From JAGNXB01 sp964471595 (GTDB lineage: Bacteria; Bacteroidota; Bacteroidia; Chitinophagales; Saprospiraceae): 60,593 bases of DNA. Below, in pieces: positions 51,403 to 60,356 of the stretch (its first letter is position 1; each line of letters begins with the position of its first letter). Both the position numbers and the translations under genes were made by a program. Location: positions 1 to 60,593 of the forward strand of contig CAYYGN010000019.1 of assembly GCA_964471595.1 (NCBI GenBank), given 5' to 3'. A model generated the notes under the pieces. The model was not told the DNA's origin. It saw nothing but the letters and a program-made list of their open reading frames with translations, and did no database searches.

Positions 51403-52710
51403 TCAGATGAAACCATATTGGCGGGCCTGGATCTCCAGGTCTTGCCTGAAGTCGGGATGTGCGATGGCAATCAGGGCCCGGGTCCGCTCCCTGACGGTCA
51501 GACCGCGCAATCGCACGGCTCCGTATTCAGTGACCACCCAATCGGTATTGCTTCTGTGCAGGGTCACCGCCGTACCGGGAGGCAAAACGGGGACAATGGT
51601 GGAAATCGCCCCATCCCGGGCCGTTGCCCGGCAGGCAATGATCGACTTGCCCAACCCGTCCAGCCCCTCTATGGCACCGACCGCCGTGTCGGTCTGACCA
51701 CCCGTACCGGAATACTGATGCGTGCCTATCGACTCGCTGGCTACCTGCCCGGTGAGGTCGATCATCAGACAGGTATTGATCGAGACCATACGCGCATTCC
51801 TGCGCACGACACAGGGATCGTTGACATAACGCCCCCGTAAAAATTCCACCGCCTGATTGTTGTCCAGCCAGCGGTACAATTTTTCCGAGCCCATGGAAAA
51901 CGTACACACGAATTTGTCCTTGTAAATGGACTTTTTCTTGTTGGTGATAACGCCCAGTTCATAGAGTTCCATCATGGCATCCACCAGCATCTCCGTGTGA
52001 ACGCCGAGATCGTTCTTGTCGCGAAGGGACAGGGCGGCCGCATTCGGGATTTCGCCAATCCCGAGTTGCAGGGTCGATCCGTCATCGACCAGCCGGGCAA
52101 TATGGGCACCGATCTGCATGGAAATGGCGTCCGGCTCGGCCGGTGGCAAGGTGGGCGGCGTCTGGGAAAATTCGACGAAGTGATCCACGTCGTTGATGTG
52201 GATCTGCGTGTCGCCAAATGTGCGGGGCAAACGATCATTGACCTCGAGCACGACCACCGATGCCGCCTCCAGAACATCTTTCTCATACGTGATCCCCAAC
52301 GAAAGGGAAACAAATCCCTTCTCGTCGGGCGGTGTGCACGTGCCGATAAACAAATAGGGTTTGCGGACCTGGATCCTGTCCAGTCCGGCACGGTGGAGCA
52401 TGTTGGGGACAAAGGTCACTGTCCCGGTCCCCGCTTTAACCGCTTCCCGGGGTCCCGGCGCATGGAACCAGCTGCACAACTCGAATCTCCCTTTCATTTC
52501 CGGGAGCATATAAAACGGATAAGGCTTCATCGTCAGGACGGAGAACACCTTGACGTCGCGCACCCTTTCCGCTGCCAGGTGAAAACGGCTCATGCATCCC
52601 TGGGGCTCGGAGGCGCATTGCGCCACAATCACATCGGTATCACTGCGCAGCAACCCGGGGATATCCTCGAGCCCGATCCGCTTGGAGCGGTAAATCTCCG
52701 CATAGTCCAT
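51403..52710 (-). CDS. Acetyl-CoA hydrolase/CoA-transferase family protein
   Basis: A 435-residue class I-like CoA-transferase of the 4-hydroxybutyrate/butyryl CoA-transferase group. FIGTCTPPDEKGFVSLSLG and VLEVNDRLPRTFGDTQIHI are in the first domain; LQLGIGEIPNA holds the likely catalytic Glu; the glycine-rich GTGGQTDTAVGA and WVVTEYGAVRLRGL lie in the second. It would move CoA between a short-chain acid and acetyl-CoA. Cotranscribed with the KASIII-like gene from a promoter core at 52729-52736. Substrate unknown. Confidence 0.9.
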   Translation of the reverse strand: MDYAEIYRSKRIGLEDIPGLLRSDTDVIVAQCASEPQGCMSRFHLAAERVRDVKVFSVLTMKPYPFYMLPEMKGRFELCSWFHAPGPREAVKAGTGTVTFVPNMLHRAGLDRIQVRKPYLFIGTCTPPDEKGFVSLSLGITYEKDVLEAASVVVLEVNDRLPRTFGDTQIHINDVDHFVEFSQTPPTLPPAEPDAISMQIGAHIARLVDDGSTLQLGIGEIPNAAALSLRDKNDLGVHTEMLVDAMMELYELGVITNKKKSIYKDKFVCTFSMGSEKLYRWLDNNQAVEFLRGRYVNDPCVVRRNARMVSINTCLMIDLTGQVASESIGTHQYSGTGGQTDTAVGAIEGLDGLGKSIIACRATARDGAISTIVPVLPPGTAVTLHRSNTDWVVTEYGAVRLRGLTVRERTRALIAIAHPDFRQDLEIQARQYGFI

Positions 52711-52728
52711 ATCCGCTCAGGTGATGGA

Positions 52729-52736
52729 CAAAATTA
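52729..52736 (-). promoter_or_regulatory. Promoter -7 element TAATTTTG for the CoA-transferase operon
   Basis: Perfect TAnnTTTG on the minus strand, 18 bases before the ATG at 52710. Confidence 0.45.
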
Positions 52737-52868
52737 ACGCGGCGACCCCACATTGGCCCCGTCCATCAGCCACCCCTGAAAACAGGGGCGGACGCTCTCC
52801 GGCGACCGCCCCCTCATCCTTCATCGCAGCAGGATCGGCACAGGCCGAATCCCTCTGCCAATGCCTGG

Positions 52869-53429
52869 TTACTGGATGTCGATATCGAATTCCACCTGGA
52901 TGTCCGTCTCGCCGCCCGCATTGGCAGGATTGCCTTGCGGGACACCGGCGGCCCCTTTGTTGAGATTGTGCAGTAAAGTCACTTGCAGTTCTCCACTCGA
53001 AGGGTCGCCCAGGACCATGCGCGTCTGGAGGCCCAGGGCCGCTCCGTTTGAATCCGTGTCCAGATAGGCAAACGCGAGATTGACGCCGGGAGTGGTGGCA
53101 AAGAAGAATTGGTGCTCGTCGGCTTCGGCCAGTATCTCGGCCGTGATGTTCTCGGCGGGAGATACCGACTCATTGAGCAACGTGATATCCAGCGTGTACT
53201 CGGTATTGGCCGACAAAGGAGCTGAAGTGACGACCGGCGGATTGCCGCCTTCTCCATCGAGATCTCGGAAGGTGAATATCACGGGAGCGCCTACCCCGTC
53301 CGGGGTCCAGGTCAGAATCACGGTCGTGATCAACTCCTCCTCATGATCGGGATCGGCATCCTTTTTACAGGATGAAAGAATGACACTGCTCAGTATGAGA
53401 GCCAGTGATCCGAACAGGAAAATTCTCAT
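52869..53429 (-). CDS. Hypothetical lipoprotein of a TonB-receptor locus
   Basis: A 186-residue lipoprotein: signal peptide MRIFLFGSLALILSSVILSS ending at lipobox CKKD, then a beta-sandwich-like region (TWTPDGVGAPVIFTFRDLDGEGG; ITAEILAEADEHQFFFATTPG) and an acidic C-terminus (ETDIQVEFDIDIQ). The pattern recalls a Bacteroidota family annotated as type 1 periplasmic-binding fold that is found next to TonB receptors; I am not certain of this. It is 24 bases downstream of the receptor gene. It may act as a surface substrate-binding protein. Confidence 0.75.
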   Translation of the reverse strand: MRIFLFGSLALILSSVILSSCKKDADPDHEEELITTVILTWTPDGVGAPVIFTFRDLDGEGGNPPVVTSAPLSANTEYTLDITLLNESVSPAENITAEILAEADEHQFFFATTPGVNLAFAYLDTDSNGAALGLQTRMVLGDPSSGELQVTLLHNLNKGAAGVPQGNPANAGGETDIQVEFDIDIQ

Positions 53430-53453
53430 GGTAATGGTAGTTTAGGTAAAGGT

Positions 53454-55745
53454 TCAAAAGTCAATTGTCCATTTGGCATAAGCGCTGATACCCGGACCGT
53501 CTGCGAAGTAGCGCAAACGATCGAGATATTCGCGATAGGTGTTGTTCAGCAGGTTGTCCGCGCCGATGGTGATGCGGGATCTGGGCATTTCCAGAGCGGC
53601 GCTGGCGGACAGCAATGTAAACCCGGAAGGAGCCGGTTGGAAATCCGACGATGGCGACCTGTCCTGGCGGAGAACATGACGCGCCGAAAGGGCCACCTGC
53701 CACAAGTGCCCGGATTTGACCCCCGGTTTTTCCCATGTCAGCTCCTGAAAGAACTGGACGGGGGGGATCCCGAACAAATAGTGGTCCGATCGCAGATCGT
53801 CAGCCCGGACCAGTGAGGCCTGTCCCATCCAGGACCAGCCACCTCCCGGTGCCCACTGCATTTGCAGGTCCGCCCCGGTCAGCAATGCGTCGGTCTGGAC
53901 ATACCTGAACACCGGGAAGGCTCCCCGTATGGTCAAGGCATATTCGGCTTCGGGCCGCAGATAAATAAATCCGCCAATCCGCTGGACAAAACCGGAAAGC
54001 TCCAGGGAGGCGCGCTGTCCGGCAAAACGGATTGTCGTCACTCCCTTGATCGCTTTTTCCACCTTCAACCGGTCATTCCCTTCCTCTATGGCAGCCGAGG
54101 CATGATGCAGCCCCTGACTGAAAAGCTCGTTGACGCCCGGCGGCCGGAACGCCGTCCCTACGTTGACCAAAAGGCTCCAACGAGGCGCAAATCGCCACAA
54201 TCCGCCGGTAGAAAAATTGATGTTGGAAAAGCGGTAGGCCGGGGCGACCAACCGGCCGTTTTCGTCAATTCGGGATACTTCCAGATACCTGAAATCATAC
54301 CGCCCACCGGCTTCCCATTCCCAGTCATCGGCCAGATATCGCTCCAAGGCAAAAACGGAGGCCGTAGCGGTGATGAAATTGGGGATGAGGGGCCGTGTTC
54401 CGGTACCGGGCTGGTTGAAATTGGTCTGGTGCTGTACCGAAAGGCCCGCCGAACCTTTCCAGTGCCGCCAGGGCCTGTGCTCGGCGATGAGCTCCCATTG
54501 CGTGGTAAGGATGCGCAGATCGAGCGCAGGGCGATCATCCCGGTCCCCGCGGCGGATGTCGTACTCCTGCCGGTCATCCGCCTGGAAACTGAGACGGGAT
54601 TTGAGCGTCCACAGATCATCCACACGACGGCTGGCCTCTGCCTTGGCCAAATGATGCCATACTTTTTGGCGGGGATTGATCACCTCATAACCGAAGGGTC
54701 GCTGGTACCAGGGCTCCGGTGCCCTGATGGCCGTCTCCAGGTCCGTGAGATTGCCGATATGGGCCGCCCGGAGGATGCCGAATTCTCCGGCGTAAAAACT
54801 GTAGTAAACATCCAGCGTATGACGGTTGCCGGTATATCCGGCCTGCCCGGACCACCCCCACTCCCGCAGTCCGGTATTACTAAGGATGTATGCAGGGGCT
54901 CTTTGGTCACCCAGGATCCGCGCCGAGCCGGTCGATCGCCATCCCCATCCGGTATGCCCTATACCCCCCTGGAGGGTGGCGGCGAGCTTGCCCCCCCATC
55001 CGTTGGTTTGAAATTCCGACTGGACAGAGCCCCCTGTGCCCGGCGTCCGGGGCAGGGGATCCGGTGCGATCAGGATCACGCCTCCCAGGGCGTCAGGACC
55101 ATAACGGACCCCTTCCGCCCCTTTGATCACCACGAGACGTCCAGCCACGGTGGGATCGATCTCCGGGGCATGGTCCACGCCCCACTGCTGGCCCTCCTGC
55201 CTGACGTCGTTCTGGATGATGAGGATCCGGCTTCCGTACAATCCCTGAATGACGGGCTTCTGGATCCCGGGTCCCGTCTGGACCATCCTCACGCCATTGA
55301 TCCGGGTAAGCATCTGAGCCAGCGAACGACCGGCCAGCCTTTTCAATGCCGTACCGGCAAGTTCCCCCCTCGTCTGGGAGGCGGTCTCTTCCACCCGATA
55401 GGCTGTAGCCGTTACGGGGTCCAGCAATTCGATGTGGTGCTCCAGAAAGATCACCAGGACCGTATCGCGGTCCACGTGCATGACTGTCCTTTCCGGGTCG
55501 CACCCGACGTGGGAAGCCACCAGCGTGTAGGTCCCGGCGCACAGGGATTCCAGCACAAACCTGCCTGTTGTGTCGGCCAAGGTCCCTTTACCGGTCTCGG
55601 CCACATAGACCGTAGTAAAAGGCAAAGGGGTACCGTCATGGGCATCCAGTACACGACCTGCCACCGTCAGGCGACAATCCTGCGCCGAGCCGGCAAATGG
55701 CAGGAACAGGGCCCACACCCAAAAACAGGGAATTAAGCGATTCAT
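53454..55745 (-). CDS. TonB-dependent receptor with carboxypeptidase-regulatory-like domain
   Basis: A 763-residue outer-membrane receptor. Signal peptide (MNRLIPCFWVWALFLPFAGS), a CarboxypepD_reg-like domain (about 25-110, VAGRVLDAHDGTPLPFTTVYV), a plug (GTALKRLAGRSLAQMLTRINGV, IQGLYGSRILIIQNDVRQEG) containing QWGVDHAPEIDP, then a 22-strand-type barrel ending in an aromatic residue (AKWTIDF). The HAPEIDP motif and neighbours suggest a metal (zinc, copper) or metal-complex substrate. ATG 55745; the longer frame has no signal peptide. In a unit with the His/Cys-rich gene upstream and the lipoprotein downstream. Confidence 0.92.
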   Translation of the reverse strand: MNRLIPCFWVWALFLPFAGSAQDCRLTVAGRVLDAHDGTPLPFTTVYVAETGKGTLADTTGRFVLESLCAGTYTLVASHVGCDPERTVMHVDRDTVLVIFLEHHIELLDPVTATAYRVEETASQTRGELAGTALKRLAGRSLAQMLTRINGVRMVQTGPGIQKPVIQGLYGSRILIIQNDVRQEGQQWGVDHAPEIDPTVAGRLVVIKGAEGVRYGPDALGGVILIAPDPLPRTPGTGGSVQSEFQTNGWGGKLAATLQGGIGHTGWGWRSTGSARILGDQRAPAYILSNTGLREWGWSGQAGYTGNRHTLDVYYSFYAGEFGILRAAHIGNLTDLETAIRAPEPWYQRPFGYEVINPRQKVWHHLAKAEASRRVDDLWTLKSRLSFQADDRQEYDIRRGDRDDRPALDLRILTTQWELIAEHRPWRHWKGSAGLSVQHQTNFNQPGTGTRPLIPNFITATASVFALERYLADDWEWEAGGRYDFRYLEVSRIDENGRLVAPAYRFSNINFSTGGLWRFAPRWSLLVNVGTAFRPPGVNELFSQGLHHASAAIEEGNDRLKVEKAIKGVTTIRFAGQRASLELSGFVQRIGGFIYLRPEAEYALTIRGAFPVFRYVQTDALLTGADLQMQWAPGGGWSWMGQASLVRADDLRSDHYLFGIPPVQFFQELTWEKPGVKSGHLWQVALSARHVLRQDRSPSSDFQPAPSGFTLLSASAALEMPRSRITIGADNLLNNTYREYLDRLRYFADGPGISAYAKWTIDF

Positions 55746-55905
55746 CTTCCTGGAATGGATCCGGTCAATACCGGTAAAATCTGGAGGAGATAATGATCGA
55801 CCTGTCTCAACCCCGCCCCTTGTCCGGACAGCCCGCAGGAGACAGGAAGCAGCCTGAAGGTGTCCATGCAACGGGTTGATGCCCCATCGCAAGCGAAAGG
55901 CGGGA

Positions 55906-56226
55906 TCAGGCCTGGACAGGCGGGCCTCGCAGAGGAGGGGCGACCCGTAACCCGATGGATGGCAAAAAATCAGGCGTCCAATAGTCCCTGCTGTAGGCTA
56001 TCGGTTGAACCACCATCTCAAGGACAGGGGCGTGGGAAGGCACCTCCGACAGGAAAACAAAGTCACACAGATGACAATCCGTTTCCATGCCTCCCTCTGG
56101 CACTTCCTCACAGCAGGGGTCATCGTGATGGTGAAAGACAACACCATGCCATCCCTGGGATACATAGGACAATCCAAGGACGACCGTCAAAACGGCGGAA
56201 TAACCGTTACGCCAACGCTCAGGCAT
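55906..56226 (-). CDS. Small His/Cys-rich exported protein (possible metal binding)
   Basis: A 106-residue protein with a hydrophobic N-terminus (SAVLTVVLGLSYVSQGWHG) followed by a cluster of potential metal ligands: VVFHHHDDPCCEE and METDCHLCDFVF. Such short membrane-anchored His/Cys proteins often precede metal-related TonB receptors in Bacteroidota. ATG 56226 chosen; a GTG at 56232 adds two residues. It lies 160 bases upstream of the receptor. The family is not recognised with certainty. Confidence 0.65.
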   Translation of the reverse strand: MPERWRNGYSAVLTVVLGLSYVSQGWHGVVFHHHDDPCCEEVPEGGMETDCHLCDFVFLSEVPSHAPVLEMVVQPIAYSRDYWTPDFLPSIGLRVAPPLRGPPVQA

Positions 56227-56270
56227 CTTCACGAAGGTACAACAAACCCTGCGGAACAGGGTTCAGCGAC

Positions 56271-59200
56271 TCACCCTCCGATTTGGCCGAGCAATTCGCG
56301 CACGGCCGCTTCCAACTGCTGATCCCGGCCTTTGCGCACCTCCCCAGGGTCATTGGCCACCCGGATATCGGGCTGCAATTCCTGGTTTTCGAGATACTGC
56401 CCGTCAAGGCCGACCATGCCGACCTGGGGGATGCCGAAGATCACGCCGCTTTGCAGACGCTCCCACCACACGGCAGTGCCGGTACCCGGCACGGGCATGC
56501 CGACCAGCTTGCCCACTCCCAGGGCCTTGTAGGTGAAGGGGAACATGTGGGCGTCGGAGTAATTGCTCTCGCTCATCACCACCACGCTGGGCCTCCTCCA
56601 TTTGAATTGGGGTTCCTGCCCCAGATCCTGGCCCCTTGGCATGAAGGTCAGATACGTCTTGCCGTTGAGGAAAGTGACGAGATCGTCGTGCAACCATCCC
56701 CCTCCATTAAACCGGGTGTCCACCACAAGCGCTTCCTTCCCGGCGTGCTTGCCCAGCGCATCCGCATAAGCAACACGGTAGCTCGGATCATTCATTCCGC
56801 GCACATGGACGTAGCCGATACGTCCGCCACTGAGGCTGTCCACCAGATGCCGGCAGCGGTTTACCCAGCGCTGATAAACCAGTTCATTTTCCTCCCCCTG
56901 GGAAATGGGCTTCACCACTTCTTCCCATCTGGATTGGCTGGAAGGATCGTAGAGCGACAACCGGAGCGGACGTCCTTCCCGCCGGTTGAGCAGGGCATGC
57001 GGATTGGTACCGGCAGCAATGGCCACACCGTCCATGGCTTCAATGACAACACCCGCCTTGATCCGGGAATCCTTGACGATGACCGGACTCTTGGCCATCA
57101 CTTCGGCGATTTTGAGCCCGGGTCCTGTGTGCGCATCGTCGTAATACAGACCCAGCGATGCCGTGCGGTCACCCTGAGGCGCATTGGACCAGTACCGGGC
57201 GCCGGTATGGGAGGCATTCAGTTCTCCCAACAATTCACTGAGCATTTCCGCAAAATCATAGTCGTTGTGGATATGCGGCAAAAAGCGGCGATAGTGACGC
57301 GTATAGCCTGCCCAGTCGACACCATGCAGGTCGGTCACATAGAATTTCTCCGCCACCTGGCGAACGATGTGATCATAGAGATAGGCGCGTTCCTGCGAGG
57401 CACGAAGGACCATTTCGCCTTTGGTGGCGATGCTTTCCCTTTTGCCACCCTCCGTTTCGATTCGGGTGACCGCGCCATCGGCCAGCAGAAACAGGGCTTT
57501 GCCCTCTTTGTCCATCTGTAGATCTCCCGCACTTTCTGCACCGAGCTTGGCCAGGATCTTGGTCTCGTGGGTACGCAGTTCGGTCTGCCACAGATCCCAG
57601 CCTTTTTCAAATTGGGCGAGGTAATACAATTTTTCTCCGTCTGCCGACAATACCGCACCCGCCAGATCGGCAGAATGAATCGTCAACCGCCGCTTGCGAT
57701 CTTGCATGTCCTCCCAGTCGAATACCAGAGGCTCCGGCTTTTTGACCTCGTCTTCATCCTTTTTCTTTTTGCTCTTGCCTCCGGATGCATCCTCCTTTTT
57801 GTCCTCTCCTTTTTCTTTGTCTTTTTCCTTCGCCTTGTCTTCTTCTTCCTTGAGCAAATCAAATTCTTCTTTGGACAACCGGAACCGGTCCCATGCTTCC
57901 CGCGTGAAGATCATGGCATACACATCGGCCTGACTGCCCCAGCTCGCGTGGTTTTTCATCCCGTCGCGATCGCTGTACCACATGACGCCTTTCCCTCCCA
58001 TGATCCATTGGGGCACTGCGTCCGAATATCCGCTTTCCGAAAGGTTGACCACCGGCTTGCCGCCCTCGGCGCTCACCAGCCCGACCTCGCTGATCCATTG
58101 CCGGGGTTGCAGGAATTCCACCAGAAACCATTTTCCGTCAGGTGACCATTCATAAAACTGGTCGCCATCGGCATAGCTGTAGTTGTGATCGGGGGGCAGG
58201 ACCGTACGCACCTGGCCCGATTCGGGACGGATCACCCGAAGGGTGGTCCGGTTTTCCAGAAAGGCCACTTCCTTGCCGTCCGGCGACCAGGACGGCTGAA
58301 ATTCATCGGCCGTTGTAGCAACCACCGGTTTTTCCTCCAGGACCGTGGCGTTGAAGAAGTATTTTTCCTCATCCCGGGCCAGCCGGGTCTGGTAAACATT
58401 CCAACTGCCATCCCGCTCGCCGGCATAGAGCAGCGTTCGGCCATCCGGACTGAAACTCACCGACCGCTCCTGTTCCGGCGAATCGGTGATACGACGCGTC
58501 GTGCCTTCCTTGACGGAAGCGGCGAAAATCTCCCCCCGGAACACATAAGCCAGTTCCTTACCGTTGGGACTCACCGCCAACTCGGTAATTCCCCCTTGAG
58601 CAGGGATGATGCGCTCCGTATTGTCCGGCAGATCCTGAATGGTCGTTACAGTCACTTTGCGTGGACTCTCCCCTTCACGCATGGTATGGATTTCCCCGTC
58701 CCAGGAAAAACACAGCAGTCCGTCACGGCTCATGGTCAGATAACGGACAGGATGTTTGTCCAGACGAGTGATCATGGTTTCATTGCGACCTTCGAGATCC
58801 ATTTTCCAAACGTTGAATGTCCCGCTGCGCTCGCTGAGGAAATAGACGCCGCGCTGGTCGGGTGTGACCACCGGGTTGCGGTCCTCCGCCGGATGGGTGG
58901 TAAGCTGCCGGTAACGGGCACTCTGCAGATCGTAGGACCAGATGTCCCGGGCGACACTGGAGGTGTGGTGCTTGCGAAACTCGTCTTCGTATCCCTTGCG
59001 GTCGTGGAACACGAGCAGCGTCCCTGCCGCGTTGAACCGGGCGTTGATGGCCGGAGTAGTCAGAAGTTGCCGGGGCATTCCCCCTTGTACGGGGATGCGA
59101 TACAATTCCGGCAACACGCCGCTGGGGAATTGTTGGTTGCTGGCGGCATCAAGCAGGGAGGCCGCGTAAATCACCTCCTTGCCGTCCGGTGTGAAATCCT

Positions 59201-59537
59201 TTGGAAACTCGCCGGACGAATGAAACGTGAGACGGGTGGCAGCGCCTCCGGTGGAAGGCATGACAAAAACATCAAACTGGCCGAAACGATCGCTGGCAAA
59301 GGCAATCTTCGTCCCGTCGGGCGACCACACCGGCATGAAATCACGGCCTTCATGGACGGTCAGCGGTATGGCCATTCCGCCGGATGCCGGGACGCGGTAC
59401 AAGTCGCCCCGGTAACTGAATACGATCGTCTGACCGTCCGGAGAGATGGCGGGATAGCGAAGCCAAAGGGCCGGATCCTGTGCTGAAAGGGCGGTGAATC
59501 CGATCATGAAAAGGCCGATAACAACAGTGCGAAACAT
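56271..59537 (-). CDS. Tricorn-like S41 family peptidase with beta-propeller
   Basis: A 1088-residue secreted or periplasmic protease related to tricorn. Signal peptide (MFRTVVIGLFMIGFTALSAQ), TolB/WD-like propeller repeats from about residue 25 to 550 (ISPDGQTIVFSYRGDLYRVP; SPDGTKIAFASDRFGQFDV), a highly charged KEK-rich segment at about 555-600, a PDZ-like region, and the S41 catalytic domain with the probable nucleophile Ser994 in ESNYSDAHMFP and VDTRFNGGGWLHDDL. The longer frame upstream of 59537 is spurious. Likely degrades peptides. Monocistronic or linked to the YCII-like gene upstream (79 bases). Confidence 0.93.
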   Translation of the reverse strand: MFRTVVIGLFMIGFTALSAQDPALWLRYPAISPDGQTIVFSYRGDLYRVPASGGMAIPLTVHEGRDFMPVWSPDGTKIAFASDRFGQFDVFVMPSTGGAATRLTFHSSGEFPKDFTPDGKEVIYAASLLDAASNQQFPSGVLPELYRIPVQGGMPRQLLTTPAINARFNAAGTLLVFHDRKGYEDEFRKHHTSSVARDIWSYDLQSARYRQLTTHPAEDRNPVVTPDQRGVYFLSERSGTFNVWKMDLEGRNETMITRLDKHPVRYLTMSRDGLLCFSWDGEIHTMREGESPRKVTVTTIQDLPDNTERIIPAQGGITELAVSPNGKELAYVFRGEIFAASVKEGTTRRITDSPEQERSVSFSPDGRTLLYAGERDGSWNVYQTRLARDEEKYFFNATVLEEKPVVATTADEFQPSWSPDGKEVAFLENRTTLRVIRPESGQVRTVLPPDHNYSYADGDQFYEWSPDGKWFLVEFLQPRQWISEVGLVSAEGGKPVVNLSESGYSDAVPQWIMGGKGVMWYSDRDGMKNHASWGSQADVYAMIFTREAWDRFRLSKEEFDLLKEEEDKAKEKDKEKGEDKKEDASGGKSKKKKDEDEVKKPEPLVFDWEDMQDRKRRLTIHSADLAGAVLSADGEKLYYLAQFEKGWDLWQTELRTHETKILAKLGAESAGDLQMDKEGKALFLLADGAVTRIETEGGKRESIATKGEMVLRASQERAYLYDHIVRQVAEKFYVTDLHGVDWAGYTRHYRRFLPHIHNDYDFAEMLSELLGELNASHTGARYWSNAPQGDRTASLGLYYDDAHTGPGLKIAEVMAKSPVIVKDSRIKAGVVIEAMDGVAIAAGTNPHALLNRREGRPLRLSLYDPSSQSRWEEVVKPISQGEENELVYQRWVNRCRHLVDSLSGGRIGYVHVRGMNDPSYRVAYADALGKHAGKEALVVDTRFNGGGWLHDDLVTFLNGKTYLTFMPRGQDLGQEPQFKWRRPSVVVMSESNYSDAHMFPFTYKALGVGKLVGMPVPGTGTAVWWERLQSGVIFGIPQVGMVGLDGQYLENQELQPDIRVANDPGEVRKGRDQQLEAAVRELLGQIGG

Positions 59538-59616
59538 AATTCGAGGGGTGTAGGGTGTAACCAAATGCCGGAGCCAAAGCGGGAAGGCATCCCGGAAGAT
59601 CCGAACCAGACGATAT

Positions 59617-60093
59617 TCAGCGGGAGAATGAAACTTTTTGCAGGGTGCGATGTATGCCCGCCAGTTCCTTGAGGGCGGCGGAGGCATACCAGGGGATGAG
59701 GATGAATTCCAGCCTTCCGGACTGCACGGCGGGATCCTGGGCACACAAGGCACGCGCTTCCTCTTCGGTACCGACATCAAAGACAAAGACGCCTCTGAAT
59801 CGGGTACCATCGAGGAACGGGCCGGCGAGGACGAGTTGTCCTGATTCAGACATGCGCATGATATGGGCCATATGCCCGGCCTGGATGGCGGCAGTAGTGG
59901 CGGAGTCCTGGCTTCTTTCGGGTCCGGGCGTGAGCAGCGCCATGTAATAGGTGGCCATGCCGTAGTCGTCAGCGCCGAGCCGGGCAGCCCGGGCGGCGTC
60001 ATAAACCGATGATTCACCGTCCATCTGGGCCCAAACCGGACTCGTCAGACAAAGGGCGAAAAGGGTGAAACCAAAAGCGTAAATCAGTCTCAT
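59617..60093 (-). CDS. Exported YCII-like domain protein
   Basis: A 158-residue protein with a Sec signal peptide (MRLIYAFGFTLFALCLTSPVWAQ) and a YciI/dimeric alpha-beta barrel-like domain: YYMALLTPGPERSQDSATTAAIQAGHMAHIMRMSESGQLVLAGPFLDG, then FDVGTEEEARALCAQDPAVQSGRLE. The exported YCII form is less usual than the cytosolic one. Start ATG 60093; a TTG at 60099 is less likely. The promoter core TACATTTG at 60110-60117 precedes it. Function unknown. Confidence 0.82.
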   Translation of the reverse strand: MRLIYAFGFTLFALCLTSPVWAQMDGESSVYDAARAARLGADDYGMATYYMALLTPGPERSQDSATTAAIQAGHMAHIMRMSESGQLVLAGPFLDGTRFRGVFVFDVGTEEEARALCAQDPAVQSGRLEFILIPWYASAALKELAGIHRTLQKVSFSR

Positions 60094-60109
60094 AGACAAG
60101 CTTTGTGTT

Positions 60110-60117
60110 CAAATGTA
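60110..60117 (-). promoter_or_regulatory. Promoter -7 element TACATTTG for the YCII-like gene
   Basis: Perfect TAnnTTTG on the minus strand, 16 bases before the ATG at 60093. I see no gene from 60118 to 60356. Confidence 0.45.
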
Positions 60118-60356
60118 ACGACCGGACATAAAACTGATGAAAGACAAGGATGGTCGGCCTGCTATTTTCGACCATCGCATCCATTTTCCGGACGAACAAG
60201 GGCATGAGAGAGAGAACAACGGTTCCTTTCTGATCAAAAAACCATGAACAGATGCCAAAACTAGAAATGCCCTTAATAAAGACCCATCTCAAAATACAAC
60301 ATCATCGATTCTCCCCCAATAGCCATGCTTCGTTTTGACCAATGGTTTCATGCATT

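Noticed and set aside
52773..52788. Hairpin CCCCTG-AAAA-CAGGGG as a terminator for the lipoprotein gene
   Set aside because: It lies 80 bases after the stop and is not followed by T residues in the direction of transcription; it may be only a local palindrome.
55746..55905. Cobalamin riboswitch upstream of the TonB receptor
   Set aside because: I looked for the B12-box and the conserved GCCACTG core on the minus strand and found neither.
60014..60292. Minus-strand frame upstream of the YCII-like gene
   Set aside because: It crosses the promoter core and start of the YCII-like gene and has no domain or coding character.
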